A stretch of DNA of 64,000 nt from Rhodospirillaceae bacterium (lineage in GTDB: Bacteria; Pseudomonadota; Alphaproteobacteria; SP197). Below the pieces are notes generated by a model, which saw only the letters and a program-made list of their open reading frames with translations, was not told the DNA's origin and made no database searches. Below are positions 9,080 to 19,718 of this stretch, one piece after another. The position numbers and the translations under genes are program-made. The stretch's first letter is position 1, and each line of letters begins with the position of its first letter. Where the stretch lies: positions 17,880 through 81,879 of the forward strand of contig PBNE01000008.1 of NCBI GenBank assembly GCA_002722885.1, written 5' to 3'.

Positions 9080-9214
9080 GTGAAGCGCACTTTTCAGCCC
9101 AGCCGGATCATCCGGAAGCGCCGCCACGGCTTCCGCGCCCGCATGGCCACTGTCGGCGGCCGCCTTGTGCTCGCGCGCCGGCGCGCCAAGGGTCGCAAGC
9201 GCCTGTCAGCCTGA
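9080..9214 (+). CDS. rpmH: 50S ribosomal protein L34
   Basis: A 44-residue basic protein, [20 protein letters not shown] at the N-terminus, a near-universal L34 sequence; the C-terminus is [12 protein letters not shown]. The start codon is GTG at 9080, preceded by GGAGAATT. It is the first gene of rpmH-rnpA-yidD-yidC-engB. dnaA, which often sits divergently upstream of rpmH in other phyla, is absent; the divergent neighbour is the TVP38 gene. Confidence 0.97.
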   Translation: MKRTFQPSRIIRKRRHGFRARMATVGGRLVLARRRAKGRKRLSA

Positions 9215-9219
9215 GTTTC

Positions 9220-9579
9220 ATGCCTGGAGCCTTTGTGCGTCTGAAGCGAAGGCGGGATTTCCTTCGAGTGGCCGCAGCACGGCAAAAGGCCGTGATGCCG
9301 GGTATGGTGGTGCAGGCTTGTCCCCGCCCCGATGGCGGAATCGACCCGCGTGTTGGCTTCACGGCCAGCCGTAAGGTCGGCAATGCCGTGTTGCGCAATC
9401 GCGCACGGCGACGACTGAAGGCCCTGGTGGAGACCATGCTGCCCGAACAAGGTATGGATGGGACCGACTACGTACTGATCGCCCGGCAAGCCACGCCAGA
9501 GCGCAACTTCGCAGACCTGCGACAGGATCTGGAGACTGCCTTGAAGCGTTTGAGCCGAACCGAAAGGTCCCGCGCATGA
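9220..9579 (+). CDS. rnpA: Ribonuclease P protein component
   Basis: A 119-residue basic protein that assists the RNase P RNA in tRNA 5' maturation. The N-terminal [10 protein letters not shown] and the RNR signature in [15 protein letters not shown] are typical. It starts 5 bases after rpmH and overlaps yidD by 4 bases (ATGA), indicating a coupled operon. Confidence 0.96.
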   Translation: MPGAFVRLKRRRDFLRVAAARQKAVMPGMVVQACPRPDGGIDPRVGFTASRKVGNAVLRNRARRRLKALVETMLPEQGMDGTDYVLIARQATPERNFADLRQDLETALKRLSRTERSRA

Positions 9580-9851
9580 CGCGTCTGGTTCTCCTTGTTC
9601 TGCGCGCGCTTCTGGCGATCTATCGCTACGGCATCTCGCCGTTCACACCGATGTCATGCCGCTATCTGCCGACCTGTTCGGCTTACGCCGAGGAGGCCGT
9701 GATGCGCCATGGCCCATGGCGCGGCAGCTGGCTGGCACTGAAACGTGTTGGCCGCTGTCATCCGCTGGGCGGCCACGGTTATGACCCCGTTCCCGACCTG
9801 CCCGCCGAAAGAGCCGCCGTTCAAGGCGCCGCGACGCTGAGGAGCCACTGA
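9576..9851 (+). CDS. yidD: Membrane protein insertion efficiency factor YidD
   Basis: A 91-residue protein with an amphipathic N-terminus and the conserved core [19 protein letters not shown]. The three conserved cysteines (SCRYLPTCS and RCHPLGGHG) are present. It is thought to assist YidC at the inner membrane. It overlaps rnpA by 4 bases, and its TGA shares a base with the yidC ATG at 9851. Confidence 0.95.
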   Translation: MTRLVLLVLRALLAIYRYGISPFTPMSCRYLPTCSAYAEEAVMRHGPWRGSWLALKRVGRCHPLGGHGYDPVPDLPAERAAVQGAATLRSH

Positions 9852-11614
9852 TGCAACCGGACCAAAAAAACATCTGGCTCGCCATGGCGATCATCGTCCT
9901 GATGTTCGTCGGATGGCAGTTCTTCTATGAGCTTCCGCGCATCCAGCAGGAGCAGGAGGCCCTGGAACGCCAGCAGCAACTGGCTGCCGAACAGGGTGGC
10001 GATCCGACCCTGCCTGAGCTTTCCGGCGTCGAAGGCCTCGAAGACGCCCAGGCCGAGGCCAATTTTCCCGACGTTCAGTTGACCCGTGGAGAAGCCCTGG
10101 CGCTCTCTGAACGCATCACCATCGACACACCCAGCCTGCATGGCTCGATCGCACTGACCGGTGGCCGGATCGATGACCTGACCCTGGTGAAGTACCACGA
10201 ACGGGTGGATCCGGATTCACCGGAGGTCGTGCTTCTTTCGCCCGCGAACGGCCCTTCACCGTACTTTGTCGAGTTCGGCTGGCTGGCCGAGGAATCGGGT
10301 GTCGTCGTGCCGGACAACAGTTCGGTCTGGCAGGCCAGCGGATCGACGCTCACGCCCGATACGCCGGTCACAATGACCTGGGACAATGGCCAGGGCCTCA
10401 CCTTCGAACGCACCCTCTCGGTTGACGATCAGTACATGTTCACCGTCAACCAGAGTGTGACCAACAGCGGCGGCGCGGCGGTCACGCTGTTCCCTTATGG
10501 TCTGATTAACCGCCACAACACACCTGAGATTCTGGGCTTCTACATTCTGCATGAGGGTCTGATCGGCGTGCTCAACGAGACGCTGGAAGAGGTCGACTAC
10601 GACGACCTCAACGATCTCGAAGAGCCCAACCCGATAACCTATGACAGCACCAACGGGTGGCTGGGTATCACCGACAAGTACTGGCAGACCGCGCTGATCC
10701 CCGACCAGGGCGACAGCTTCAAGGGCCGTTTCCTGCACAACCTGCGCAACGGCACCATCGACACATATCAGGCCGACTATCTGCGCAGTGCGGTGACGGT
10801 CGATCCTGGCGCCACGGCCTCCACCGAAGATCTGCTGTTTGCCGGTGCCAAGGTCGTCACCGAGCTCGATGCCTATGCCGAGCAGTACGACATTCCGCTG
10901 TTCGACCGTTCGGTCGACTTCGGCTGGTTCTATTTCATGACCAAGCCGATCTTCTTTGTGCTGCTCTGGCTCAAAGGCCTGATCGGGAACTTCGGTCTCG
11001 CGATCCTGGCGCTGACCGTCATCATCAAGCTGCTGTTTTTCCCACTGGCCAACAAGTCCTACAAGGCCATGAGCAAGATGCGGAAGCTGGCTCCCGAGAT
11101 GAAGGAGATGCGCGAGCGCTACAAGGACGACAAGCCGAAGATGCAGCAGGAACTGATGGCGATGTACAAGAAGGAGAAGGTCAACCCGGCGTCGGGCTGC
11201 CTTCCGATTCTGGTGCAGATTCCGGTCTTCTTTGCCCTCTACAAGGTGCTGTTTGTCACCATCGAAATGCGCCACGCCCCGTTCTACGGCTGGATCGAGG
11301 ATCTCTCTGCACCCGATCCCACGGTGATCTGGAACCTGTTCGGCCTGCTGCCGTTCGATCCTTCGCAGTTCCTGCCGGCCTTCCTTCTGATCGGCGCCTG
11401 GCCGCTTTTGATGTCATGCACCATGTGGTTGCAGCAGAAGATCAGCCCGCAGCCGCCTGATCCCATGCAGGCCAAGATCTTCCTGTTCATGCCATTGATT
11501 TTCCTCTTCATCTTCGCGACCTTCCCCGCGGGCTTGGTGATCTACTGGACATGGAACAATCTGCTTTCGGTCGGCCAGCAGTACTTCATCATGAGGAAGG
11601 AAGGCGTCACCTAG
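9851..11614 (+). CDS. yidC: Membrane protein insertase YidC
   Basis: A 587-residue inner-membrane insertase/chaperone (Oxa1 superfamily). The N-terminal helix (WLAMAIIVLMFVGWQFFYE) is followed by a charged linker and the large periplasmic domain (about 60-350). The conserved core with five membrane helices runs from about 360 to 580. GWFYFMTKPIFF and NPASGCLPILVQIPVFFAL are strong family signatures. It has a good ribosome-binding site (GAGGAG) inside the end of yidD. Confidence 0.97.
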   Translation: MQPDQKNIWLAMAIIVLMFVGWQFFYELPRIQQEQEALERQQQLAAEQGGDPTLPELSGVEGLEDAQAEANFPDVQLTRGEALALSERITIDTPSLHGSIALTGGRIDDLTLVKYHERVDPDSPEVVLLSPANGPSPYFVEFGWLAEESGVVVPDNSSVWQASGSTLTPDTPVTMTWDNGQGLTFERTLSVDDQYMFTVNQSVTNSGGAAVTLFPYGLINRHNTPEILGFYILHEGLIGVLNETLEEVDYDDLNDLEEPNPITYDSTNGWLGITDKYWQTALIPDQGDSFKGRFLHNLRNGTIDTYQADYLRSAVTVDPGATASTEDLLFAGAKVVTELDAYAEQYDIPLFDRSVDFGWFYFMTKPIFFVLLWLKGLIGNFGLAILALTVIIKLLFFPLANKSYKAMSKMRKLAPEMKEMRERYKDDKPKMQQELMAMYKKEKVNPASGCLPILVQIPVFFALYKVLFVTIEMRHAPFYGWIEDLSAPDPTVIWNLFGLLPFDPSQFLPAFLLIGAWPLLMSCTMWLQQKISPQPPDPMQAKIFLFMPLIFLFIFATFPAGLVIYWTWNNLLSVGQQYFIMRKEGVT

Positions 11615-11640
11615 GCCCCTGGCCTGACGCCAGCCCCGGC

Positions 11641-12291
11641 ATGACAGACCCATCAAGCAGCGACGGCCCTGTGCCCGGTGCAGGCCGCCTGCTGTTTGCA
11701 CAGCCCTGCCGGTTCGTGGCGGCAGCGCCGACACCCCGCGCCCTGCCCGCACCGACCCTGCCCGAAGTCGCCTTCGCCGGTCGCTCGAACGCCGGCAAGT
11801 CGTCGCTGATCAACGCGTTGACGAACCGCAAGGACCTTGCACATGCGTCAAAGACGCCCGGCCGGACCCGGTCCGTCAACATTTTCGATCTCGGCGATCG
11901 GATCCACCTGATCGATCTGCCAGGCTACGGCTACGCCAAGGCCGGAAAGGCCGAGGTCGGCAGCTGGGCCCGGACAGTCGACAGCTACCTGATGGGCCGC
12001 TCGACCCTGCGCCGCGTCTGTCTGTTGCTGGATGCCCGCCGTGGCCCGACAGACAACGACCGCGAGGCCTGTGAACACCTCGACATCATCGGCATGACCT
12101 ACCAGCTGGTCCTGACCAAGGCGGACAAGGTGAAGAAGACCGAGCTACCGGGAATTCTCGAGCGGACGGCAGCAGAGCTCGGCAGTCGCCCCGCCGCCTT
12201 TCCACGGATCGTGACGACGAGTTCCCGCACGGGTGCGGGGATGGCTGATCTGCGCGACGAAATCGCTGCCCTGGCCGAATCCGGCCAATAG
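11641..12291 (+). CDS. engB: Ribosome biogenesis GTPase EngB (YihA/YsxC)
   Basis: A 216-residue GTPase needed for 50S assembly. GTP motifs are G1 AGRSNAGKS (residues 46-54), G2 TPGRTRSVN, G3 DLPGYG and G4 TKAD. The ATG at 11641 gives a length close to the family norm and follows yidC by 26 bases. The N-terminal extension of about 20 residues is Pro/Gly-rich and not conserved. Confidence 0.95.
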   Translation: MTDPSSSDGPVPGAGRLLFAQPCRFVAAAPTPRALPAPTLPEVAFAGRSNAGKSSLINALTNRKDLAHASKTPGRTRSVNIFDLGDRIHLIDLPGYGYAKAGKAEVGSWARTVDSYLMGRSTLRRVCLLLDARRGPTDNDREACEHLDIIGMTYQLVLTKADKVKKTELPGILERTAAELGSRPAAFPRIVTTSSRTGAGMADLRDEIAALAESGQ

Positions 12292-12343
12292 GACAATGCC
12301 CACGAAGGAATGGTTCCCTTCGTTCTCCGGAATGCGATAAACC

Positions 12344-13270
12344 ATGGCCATGGACAAACGCGACATCGCCGGCAAGAACTTCGGGGTCACCAAGCACTGG
12401 TTGAGGACCGCCCACACCCTCGGCGAGGCCCTGCCCTATCTGCGTCAGTTCTCCGGCCATACCTTCGTTATCAAGTACGGCGGTCACGCTATGGGCGACG
12501 ACAAGCTGGCCCGTGATTTTGCAAGGGATATAGTGCTGATCAAGCAGGTCGGCATCAATCCGATCATCGTGCACGGCGGCGGCCCCCAGATCGGCGCCAT
12601 GCTCAAGAAGATGAACATCCAATCCGAGTTCGTCGACGGGCTGCGCGTGACGGATCGCGAATCGGTCGACGTCGTGGAAATGGTCCTGGCCGGATCGATC
12701 AACAAACAGATCGTCACGGCGATCAACGAAGAGGGCGGCAGGGCCATCGGCATCTCAGGCAAGGACGGGCGCCTAATCGAGGCGCGCAAGCTGCGCCGGA
12801 CGAAGCGTGATCCCGATTCGAACATCGAGGAGATTCTCGATCTCGGCTTCGTCGGCGAGCCAAAGAAGGTGAACGCTGAGATCTTCCGAATCTTCGAGAA
12901 CTCCGACGCGATTCCGGTCATTGCCCCGATCGGCGTGGGCCGCGACGGAGACACCTACAACATCAACGCCGACACAGCGGCGGGCGCGATCGCCGAAGCG
13001 GTCAACGCCACCAAGCTTCTGATGCTCACCGATATCGCCGGTGTGCTCGACAGCGACGGCCAGTTGATCTCCGAGATGAGCCGTGCCGAAGCCAAAGAGC
13101 TCTTTGCGACCGATGCCATCACCGGCGGCATGATCCCTAAGCTGGAGACCTGCATGAAGGCGCTTGAGAACGGGGTCGAGGCCGCCCATGTGCTCGATGG
13201 CCGCATCCCCCATGTTCTGCTGCTGGAGCTGTTCACCGCGGACGGCACCGGAACCAAGATCGACGCGTGA
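12344..13270 (+). CDS. argB: Acetylglutamate kinase
   Basis: A 308-residue enzyme that phosphorylates N-acetylglutamate in arginine synthesis, the step after ArgJ (also in this window at 53127). Motifs include IKYGGHAMGD, VHGGGPQIG, the N-acetylglutamate loop, and the DTYNINADTAAG nucleotide region. An ATG at 12350 is an alternative start. The N-terminal extension before the kinase core resembles that of arginine-inhibited hexameric enzymes, so feedback control by arginine is plausible. It overlaps the next gene by 4 bases (GTGA). Confidence 0.96.
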   Translation: MAMDKRDIAGKNFGVTKHWLRTAHTLGEALPYLRQFSGHTFVIKYGGHAMGDDKLARDFARDIVLIKQVGINPIIVHGGGPQIGAMLKKMNIQSEFVDGLRVTDRESVDVVEMVLAGSINKQIVTAINEEGGRAIGISGKDGRLIEARKLRRTKRDPDSNIEEILDLGFVGEPKKVNAEIFRIFENSDAIPVIAPIGVGRDGDTYNINADTAAGAIAEAVNATKLLMLTDIAGVLDSDGQLISEMSRAEAKELFATDAITGGMIPKLETCMKALENGVEAAHVLDGRIPHVLLLELFTADGTGTKIDA

Positions 13271-13953
13271 AGACGGCCTTAGACAGGCTGGCCGGGGTCG
13301 ACACCTGGATCTTCGATCTCGACAACACGCTTTATGCCGCAAAACACAGCCTCTTCGATCAAGTCGAAGTGAGGATCACGGACTTCGTGGCCGACTTCCT
13401 GAACCTGGAGCGAACCGAGGCGCGCAGTCTACAGAAACAGTACTTTCTGGACCACGGGACGACCCTGAACGGTCTGGTCACCTTGCATAACTGCGATCCG
13501 GAAGAATTTCTGGCCTATGTCCACGATGTCGACTACTCGCCAATTCCACCTGATCCAGACCTCGACGACGCCCTGCGCCGACTGCCCGGGCGCAAGCTGA
13601 TCTTCACCAATGGCGACATCCCCCATGCCGAACGTGCGATGGACAGGCTTGGCGTGGGTCATCATTTCGATACCGTCTTCGACATCGTGGCCTCGGACTA
13701 CAAGCCCAAGCCTGAACCGGAAGTCTATGACGCGCTGGTCGACGTCCATGGCATCGAGCCGAGTCGCGCCGCGTTTTTCGAAGACATTGCGCGGAACCTG
13801 AAGCCCGCGAAGGACCGGGGCATGGCCACGGTCTGGATCGAGGGTGACAGCAACTATGCGCAATCCGGCGCCGATGAAGGCTACATCGATTTCCGCGCCC
13901 ACGAGCTGACCCCGTGGCTGGTCGATCTAGTCCAGCACTTCGACAGGCGGTGA
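13267..13953 (+). CDS. HAD-family pyrimidine 5'-nucleotidase
   Basis: The protein is 228 residues, starting at GTG 13267 inside the argB stop. HAD motif I is FDLDNTLY (Asp17, Asp19), motif II is IFTNGD, the lysine motif is SDYKPKPEPEVY, and motif IV is FFEDIARN. This pattern belongs to the SDT1/Phm8 type that dephosphorylates pyrimidine nucleotides. Placement right after argB is common in alphaproteobacteria. Substrate assignment is by family only. Confidence 0.88.
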   Translation: MKTALDRLAGVDTWIFDLDNTLYAAKHSLFDQVEVRITDFVADFLNLERTEARSLQKQYFLDHGTTLNGLVTLHNCDPEEFLAYVHDVDYSPIPPDPDLDDALRRLPGRKLIFTNGDIPHAERAMDRLGVGHHFDTVFDIVASDYKPKPEPEVYDALVDVHGIEPSRAAFFEDIARNLKPAKDRGMATVWIEGDSNYAQSGADEGYIDFRAHELTPWLVDLVQHFDRR

Positions 13954-13957
13954 CCTC

Positions 13958-14593
13958 ATGAAACTCTACACCCGATTCCGCAACTCCGCCGGCGAGCGCG
14001 TGCGCATCGCCCTCTATCTCAAGGGGCTCGATTACGAGTACGTGCCCGTAGGCTCGCTGCTCAAGGGCGCCTACCAAGCAATCAACCCGCAGGGCCTGAT
14101 GCCGACGCTTGAGATCGATGGCCGGTGTTTCGCCCAATCATCGGCCATTCTGGAGTTTCTTGAAGAACGCTATCCGGAACCCAACCTGTTGCCCGCCGAT
14201 CCCGTGGATCGTGCGCGCGCCCGTTCGTTCGGCGCTCATATTGCAGCCGAAATGCATGCCCTGACCGTCACCCGCGTGCGAGCTTTTGTGGAGAGGGACC
14301 TCAATGCCGGTGAAGACGGGCTCAAGGCCTGTCTGCACCACTGGCTCGATCTGGGCCTGCGCGCGCTGGAGACCAGCCTGGAAGCGCGTGAAACGCCGAC
14401 ACCGTTCTGCTTCAGTGACACGCCGGGCTGGGCCGATCTTCATCTGGTGCCCCAGCTCGACAACACCCGCGGATTCGGCGTCGATCTGGCGCCCTATCCG
14501 CTGCTCTCGGAGATCGACGCACGATGTCGTGCGCTCGAGCCGTTCCAACGGGCGCACCAATCCGCACAGCCAGATTTTTCTGGCGACGGTTGA
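13958..14593 (+). CDS. maiA: Zeta-class glutathione S-transferase, maleylacetoacetate isomerase-like
   Basis: A 211-residue cytosolic protein with thioredoxin-fold N-terminus ([19 protein letters not shown]) and an all-helical C-terminal domain. GLMPTLEID and [14 protein letters not shown] are glutathione-binding signatures, and the VRIAL segment is characteristic of the zeta class. The usual SSC or SSA active-site triplet reads NSA here. No homogentisate or other tyrosine-breakdown genes are nearby, so the physiological isomerisation is uncertain. It may use another substrate. It starts 4 bases after the nucleotidase. Confidence 0.8.
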   Translation: MKLYTRFRNSAGERVRIALYLKGLDYEYVPVGSLLKGAYQAINPQGLMPTLEIDGRCFAQSSAILEFLEERYPEPNLLPADPVDRARARSFGAHIAAEMHALTVTRVRAFVERDLNAGEDGLKACLHHWLDLGLRALETSLEARETPTPFCFSDTPGWADLHLVPQLDNTRGFGVDLAPYPLLSEIDARCRALEPFQRAHQSAQPDFSGDG

Positions 14594-14645
14594 CAGCCGC
14601 TCTGCCGGGGGTATCAGTGCGCGCCGCACACAAGGGGATCGCGCC

Positions 14646-15476
14646 ATGGCCGACAATCTGCAATCCATCATCGACGCAGCCTGGGAAAACCGTGCCGAGG
14701 TGAGCGGCGACACCAAGGGCGAAGTCCGTGACGCGGTCTTCGAGGCCCTGAACCTGCTCGACAGCGGCCAACGTCGTGTCGCCGAGCCCGGCGCCGATGG
14801 CTGGACCGTCAACGAGTGGTTCAAGAAGGCCGTGCTGCTCTCCTTCCGCCTGACCCCGACCAAGGTGATCCCTGGCGCGCCGGGCAGCAACGCAAGTTGG
14901 TACGACAAGGTCGACAACAAGTTCGAAGGCTGGGACGAAGCCCGTTTCGAAGCTGCCGGTTTTCGTGCCGTACCGCACGCCATCGTCCGTCGTGCCGCCC
15001 ACATCGCTCCCGGCGTGGTGCTGATGCCCTGTTTCGTGAACATTGGCGGCTTCGTCGACAGCGGCACCATGATTGACACTTGGGCCACCGTGGGAAGCTG
15101 TGCGCAGGTCGGCAAGAACTGCCACATCTCCGGCGGTGCCGGACTGGGTGGAGTTTTGGAGCCATTGCAGGCCTCGCCAGTGATCATCGAGGATAACTGC
15201 TTTGTCGGCGCTCGCAGCGAGGTCGTCGAAGGCGTGATCGTCGAGGAAGGCTCCGTGATCTCGATGGGCGTGTTCATCGGTGCCTCGACCAAGATCGTCG
15301 ACCGCAACACCGGTGAGATCCACATGGGCCGCGTGCCGGCCTACTCGGTGGTTGTTCCGGGATCGCTACCATCCAAGGAACCGGGCGGGCCGTCGCTCTA
15401 TTGTGCCGTGATCATCAAGCGTGTTGACGAAAAGACCCGCGCCAAGACCTCGATCAACGACCTTCTGCGCGATTGA
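14646..15476 (+). CDS. dapD: 2,3,4,5-tetrahydropyridine-2,6-dicarboxylate N-succinyltransferase
   Basis: A 276-residue enzyme of the succinylase branch of lysine/diaminopimelate synthesis. The alpha-helical N-terminus is followed by a left-handed beta-helix (about residues 100-240). Signatures include [27 protein letters not shown] and [13 protein letters not shown]. Its stop overlaps the dapE start (TGATG), so the two are translationally coupled. Confidence 0.97.
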   Translation: MADNLQSIIDAAWENRAEVSGDTKGEVRDAVFEALNLLDSGQRRVAEPGADGWTVNEWFKKAVLLSFRLTPTKVIPGAPGSNASWYDKVDNKFEGWDEARFEAAGFRAVPHAIVRRAAHIAPGVVLMPCFVNIGGFVDSGTMIDTWATVGSCAQVGKNCHISGGAGLGGVLEPLQASPVIIEDNCFVGARSEVVEGVIVEEGSVISMGVFIGASTKIVDRNTGEIHMGRVPAYSVVVPGSLPSKEPGGPSLYCAVIIKRVDEKTRAKTSINDLLRD

Positions 15477-16624
15477 TGTCTTCCGCCATCGACCCCGTCG
15501 AGCTGGCAGCTGCCATGATGCGGCGGCCCAGTGTGACGCCGGCCGATGCCGGGGCGCTCGATGTGCTGCAGCAAGCCCTCGAGAACCTGGGTTTCACTTG
15601 CCATCGCCTGCCCTTTGCAGAGGTTGGGACCGAGGAGGTCGACAATCTCTATGCGCGTCGCGGCACAACCGGGCGCAACTTCTGCTTTGCCGGACACACC
15701 GATGTGGTTCCCCCCGGGGATGTCTCGGCCTGGTCGGTCGACCCCTTCGAGGCAGCGCAGAAGGACGGCGTTCTGATCGGACGCGGTGCCTGCGACATGA
15801 AGGGAGCGATCGCCTGTTTCGTGTCGGCGACGGAACGTTTTCTGGCTTCGGCATCAGACGAACACAGCATCAGCCTTCTGATCACAGGTGATGAAGAAGG
15901 TCCGGCCGTGAACGGCACCCGCAAGGTTCTGGACTGGTTGAAAGAGCGTGGCGAGACCCTGGATGCCTGCCTGGTCGGCGAGCCAACCAACCCCACGGCC
16001 CTGGGCGAGATGATCAAGGTCGGCCGGCGTGGCTCACTGAATGCGCGCATCACTGTGCGCGGCACGCAGGGCCATTCGGCCTACCCGCATCTCGCCGACA
16101 ATCCCATCGGCCGTTTGGTCGGCATTCTGCACCAGCTCAACAGCACGCCGCTGGATGAAGGCAGCGAGCACTTTCAGCCTTCGACCCTTGTGACAACGAC
16201 GTTTGATGTCGGCAATCCGGCCACCAACGTCATCCCCGCCGAGGCAGTGGCCGCTGTGAACATCCGCTTCAACGACCACCACACCGGCGCCAGCCTGACC
16301 GAGCACCTTCAGAAGGTCTGCGACGAAGCCGACGGTGATGTCGATCTGGCCGTGACGGTTTCCGGTGAGTCCTTCCTGCGCGAGCCCGACGAGTTTGCCG
16401 TGGTGATCGCCGATGCCGCCGAGGGCGTGCTGGGCATCAGGCCAGAGTACAGCACCACCGGCGGCACATCGGACGCCCGGTTCATCAAGGATCACTGCCC
16501 GGTCGCCGAATTCGGACTGATCGGGCAGACTATGCACAAGGTCGACGAACGCATCGCAGTTGAAGAGCTTCATCGCCTGACCGATGTCTACCAGGCCGTG
16601 CTGGAACGGTACTTCGCGGCGTGA
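15476..16624 (+). CDS. dapE: Succinyl-diaminopimelate desuccinylase
   Basis: A 382-residue M20 zinc peptidase that removes succinate to give LL-diaminopimelate. Zinc-ligand segments are visible: [28 protein letters not shown] (catalytic Glu) and the C-terminal [12 protein letters not shown]. The ATG at 15476 overlaps the dapD stop; a TTG one codon earlier is a weaker alternative. It acts immediately after the DapC step in the DapD pathway. Its end overlaps the following membrane gene. Confidence 0.96.
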   Translation: MSSAIDPVELAAAMMRRPSVTPADAGALDVLQQALENLGFTCHRLPFAEVGTEEVDNLYARRGTTGRNFCFAGHTDVVPPGDVSAWSVDPFEAAQKDGVLIGRGACDMKGAIACFVSATERFLASASDEHSISLLITGDEEGPAVNGTRKVLDWLKERGETLDACLVGEPTNPTALGEMIKVGRRGSLNARITVRGTQGHSAYPHLADNPIGRLVGILHQLNSTPLDEGSEHFQPSTLVTTTFDVGNPATNVIPAEAVAAVNIRFNDHHTGASLTEHLQKVCDEADGDVDLAVTVSGESFLREPDEFAVVIADAAEGVLGIRPEYSTTGGTSDARFIKDHCPVAEFGLIGQTMHKVDERIAVEELHRLTDVYQAVLERYFAA

Positions 16625-17187
16625 TCCCCAGCGGTCAAGAGATCTCCTCCTCGCTTCAGGGCGCCTGGCAGCTGATCTTTCTCGATCCGAATGCGATGGA
16701 TCACTTCACCGTCACGATCGATGGCTTCTGGCGATCCTTCTTTGCCGCAGTGGTCGCACTGCCCTACTTCCTCGTCGCCATCATCTGGCCGGCCCCCGCA
16801 CCGGAGGGCGCGCCATTATGGGAACCCAATGCGGTTCTGGCGACCCTGGGCTACATCCTGAGCTGGATCATCTTTCCGATCGTGGCAGCCTTTGTTGCAC
16901 GCCAGTTCGAGCTCACGCAGCGCTATATCGGCTACATCATCGCGTTCAACTGGTCGGGCGCCCTTGTCGCCCAGCCCCTTCTGGTCATGGAGTTCATGGG
17001 CCATGCCGGTTTGATCGGCGCCAACACACTGGGCGCACTTCATATGCCCATCTTTGTCTTTGTCCTGTTCTACGGTTGGGCCATCGCACGGATCGCCCTG
17101 GGTGCCAGCACCTGGCTTGCCGCGGGGTTGATCTTTATCGCCAAGATGATCGACATGGTGATCGTCGCCCTGATGATGCAGCCCTGA
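16621..17187 (+). CDS. Small integral membrane protein, unknown function
   Basis: A 188-residue protein not assigned to a named family with confidence. It starts at GTG 16621, overlapping the dapE stop by 4 bases. Five hydrophobic stretches are visible at roughly 40-58, 75-96, 104-125, 138-160 and 165-186, and it has almost no soluble domain. Tight coupling to dapE suggests it is expressed with the lysine genes, but nothing in it indicates a biochemical role. Confidence 0.75.
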   Translation: MIPSGQEISSSLQGAWQLIFLDPNAMDHFTVTIDGFWRSFFAAVVALPYFLVAIIWPAPAPEGAPLWEPNAVLATLGYILSWIIFPIVAAFVARQFELTQRYIGYIIAFNWSGALVAQPLLVMEFMGHAGLIGANTLGALHMPIFVFVLFYGWAIARIALGASTWLAAGLIFIAKMIDMVIVALMMQP

Positions 17188-17251
17188 GCGCTTGAATTTT
17201 CCGTCAACGCGGCAGAATCATAACAAACCGCCCTGACTGGAGGACTATGCA

Positions 17252-18013
17252 ATGGCTGTCAGCACCCTCGCCGCCGCGACCCATGCGGATATGGACCACC
17301 GAGAGGCCAGGATCGATCTGGCCTGCGCCTTCCGATGGACCGCGCGCTGGAACATGCACGAGAGCGTGGCGAACCACTTCAGCATCGCGGTCAACGACGA
17401 CGGTAGCGAGTTTCTGGTCAATCCGCGTGGCCGTCACTTCGGCCGCATAAGTGCGAGTGAGCTGCTGCTGACCAATGCCAATGACCCCAGCGTCATGGAG
17501 CGGCCCGATGCGCCCGATCCCAGCGCCTGGGCACTCCACGGCGGCGTTCACCGTCGCGTACCCCATGCCCGCGTGATCCTGCATGTCCATTCGAAGTACG
17601 CCACCGCACTCGCCAGTCTGAAAGACCCGACGATGCTACCGATCGAGAACAACACGATGCGGTTCTACGAACGCATCGCCTATGACCTCGGCTTCGACGG
17701 TATGGGCGTGGGCGACGAAGCCGAACGGGTGGCGGGCCTTGCCTGCGACAAGCCGATCCTGCTTCTGGGTAACCACGGCCTGATGGTCCTGGGTCCTGAT
17801 GTCGCCCAGGCCGTCGACGACCTTTATCATTTCGAACGCGCCGCAGAGACCCTGATTACCGCCATGCAGACCGGCCGGGAGCTGTCTGTCGTCTCACACG
17901 CTGTTGCAGCCAAAACGGCACAGCAGTGGCAGGAGTACCCGGACCTCACCAAGAACCACTTCAAGGCGCTGAAGGAAATCCTCGACGAGGAAGAGCCGGA
18001 TTATCGGGACTGA
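17252..18013 (+). CDS. Class II aldolase/adducin family protein
   Basis: A 253-residue protein of the fuculose-phosphate aldolase/adducin fold. Metal-ligand segments include ALHGGVHRRVPHARVILHVH, which has the HxH pair, and LLGNHGLMVLG, with a further His. The N-terminal NHFSIAVNDDG matches the family start. The class cleaves sugar phosphates or, in many proteobacterial members, has no proven activity. A GGAGGA ribosome-binding site precedes the ATG. It ends 37 bases before the convergent truA. Confidence 0.85.
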   Translation: MAVSTLAAATHADMDHREARIDLACAFRWTARWNMHESVANHFSIAVNDDGSEFLVNPRGRHFGRISASELLLTNANDPSVMERPDAPDPSAWALHGGVHRRVPHARVILHVHSKYATALASLKDPTMLPIENNTMRFYERIAYDLGFDGMGVGDEAERVAGLACDKPILLLGNHGLMVLGPDVAQAVDDLYHFERAAETLITAMQTGRELSVVSHAVAAKTAQQWQEYPDLTKNHFKALKEILDEEEPDYRD

Positions 18014-18049
18014 TCAGTTTGTTTCGCTCGGCCCAACGGATGGCCCGCG

Positions 18050-18790
18050 TCACCGGTATCCCACCTCGACCAGATAGAGCCCGCAGGCCGGTGCGATGAC
18101 ACCGCAGGCGGCACGATCGCGGGCTTCGAGCGCGGCCCTAAGGTCTGCGGCGGACCACTTGCCCTCACCCACATGCATGAGAGAACCGACCATCGAACGG
18201 ACCTGGCGGTGCAGAAAGGATCGCGCTCGGGCTCGAACCTCAATCAACTCACCGGTACGTCCGACGGTGAGCTCGTCCAGCGTCTTCACCGGCGACTTCG
18301 CCTGACACTGCGCGTCCCGAAAGGTCGAAAAATCGTTGTGGCCGACCAGTACCTGGGCGGTCTCATGCATCGCCCCTGCGTCGAGCAGACGCGGTACGTG
18401 CCAGGCCTGCCCCTGCTCCAACGCCAACGGCGAAGGGCGGCTGATGATACGGTAGAGATAGGCGCGTTCGACGGCGCTAAACCGCGCGTGAAACTCCTCG
18501 TCGACCTCTGCAGCATCCAGAATGCTGATCGGCTGCGGCCGCAGATGCTGGTTCACCGCCTTGCGCACCGTCTCGGCAGGCCAGTCCCGGTCGAGATCGA
18601 CATGGGCCACCTGCCCCAGAGCATGCACACCGGCATCGGTCCGCCCGGCGGCAGACAGCGTCACGGACTCCCCGCAGAATGCGGTGAACGCCTCTTCAAG
18701 AGCTTGCTGCACCGAGGGCCCGTTGTCCTGCCGTTGCCAGCCAACGAGACCGGTGCCGTCATATTCGATGGTAAGACGGTAACGCGGCAT
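18050..18790 (-). CDS. truA: tRNA pseudouridine(38-40) synthase
   Basis: A 246-residue enzyme that isomerises uridines 38-40 in tRNA anticodon stems. The N-terminus [20 protein letters not shown] and the catalytic [15 protein letters not shown] (Asp52) are definitive. The C-terminal [14 protein letters not shown] is also conserved. It is last in def-fmt-truA, starting 4 bases after the fmt stop. Confidence 0.97.
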   Translation of the reverse strand: MPRYRLTIEYDGTGLVGWQRQDNGPSVQQALEEAFTAFCGESVTLSAAGRTDAGVHALGQVAHVDLDRDWPAETVRKAVNQHLRPQPISILDAAEVDEEFHARFSAVERAYLYRIISRPSPLALEQGQAWHVPRLLDAGAMHETAQVLVGHNDFSTFRDAQCQAKSPVKTLDELTVGRTGELIEVRARARSFLHRQVRSMVGSLMHVGEGKWSAADLRAALEARDRAACGVIAPACGLYLVEVGYR

Positions 18791-18794
18791 GATC

Positions 18795-19718
18795 TCAGGC
18801 CAGTCTGGCGCCCGGCTCAAGACGCAGGCCGCGCAGGAACGACGCACCATCCGTGCGAGGCTTACCGGCCCGCTGGACCGTGACGAGGCGCAGCGCCCCG
18901 TCACCACAGGCGACGGTCATGTCTTGATCAAGCAACGTACCGGCAATACCGGCCCCTGAAACGGGTTCAGCCTCCAGGACCTTCACCGTGGTGCCGCCCA
19001 ACGTGAAGAAGGCACCAGGCCAAGACGACAGGGCCCTGACTTTGCGATCCAGAACAGCCGAGGTCTTGCCCCAGTCAATCCGGCCATGGTCCTTGGCGAA
19101 CTTCGAGGCATAGGTCGCCTGGCTGTTGTCCTGCGGGCGGGATGATGCTGCGCCCTTCGCAAGGTCATCGAGGACCTGAAGCAGCATGGTGGCACCCAAT
19201 TCGGCCATCTCATCTTCCAAGCTGGCCGTGGTCGCGCGTGGAGGCATCGGAACGGCCTTCTGGGCAAGGATTGGGCCGGTATCGAGCCCCTCGTCCATCT
19301 GCATGATGGTCATGCCGGTCTCCGCATCGCCGGACAGGATGGCATGGGCGGCGGGTGCCGCACCGCGCCAGCGGGGCAAAAGCGAGGGATGAAGGTTCAC
19401 ACATCCGAGCCGCGGCGCCTCAAGAATGGCTGACGGCAGCAGCAGGCCGTAGGCAGCGACGACGGCGACATCGAGATTCAGGCCCCGAAACGTATCCTGT
19501 TCGACCTCACCTTTGAGTGACAGCGGCGTATGGATCGCCAGTCCCAATTCGTCAGCGCGCTCGTGGACCGGCGTGGGCCGTTCCTTGCGTCCTCGCCCCG
19601 CCGGTCGGGGTGGCTGACTGTAGACGGCGGCAATCTCGTGGGCAGACAACGCAAGCGCCTCGAGTTCGGGAACCGCGAACCGAGCCGCACCCATGAAGGC
19701 GAGGCGGAGAGGTGTCAC
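18795..19718 (-). CDS. fmt: Methionyl-tRNA formyltransferase
   Basis: A 307-residue enzyme that formylates initiator Met-tRNA using 10-formyltetrahydrofolate. The N-terminal [15 protein letters not shown] and the catalytic [15 protein letters not shown] (Asn, His) are clear. The C-terminal tRNA-binding domain runs from about 205 onwards. It overlaps def by 4 bases, and the protein pair acts at opposite ends of the same N-formyl cycle. Confidence 0.97.
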   Translation of the reverse strand: MTPLRLAFMGAARFAVPELEALALSAHEIAAVYSQPPRPAGRGRKERPTPVHERADELGLAIHTPLSLKGEVEQDTFRGLNLDVAVVAAYGLLLPSAILEAPRLGCVNLHPSLLPRWRGAAPAAHAILSGDAETGMTIMQMDEGLDTGPILAQKAVPMPPRATTASLEDEMAELGATMLLQVLDDLAKGAASSRPQDNSQATYASKFAKDHGRIDWGKTSAVLDRKVRALSSWPGAFFTLGGTTVKVLEAEPVSGAGIAGTLLDQDMTVACGDGALRLVTVQRAGKPRTDGASFLRGLRLEPGARLA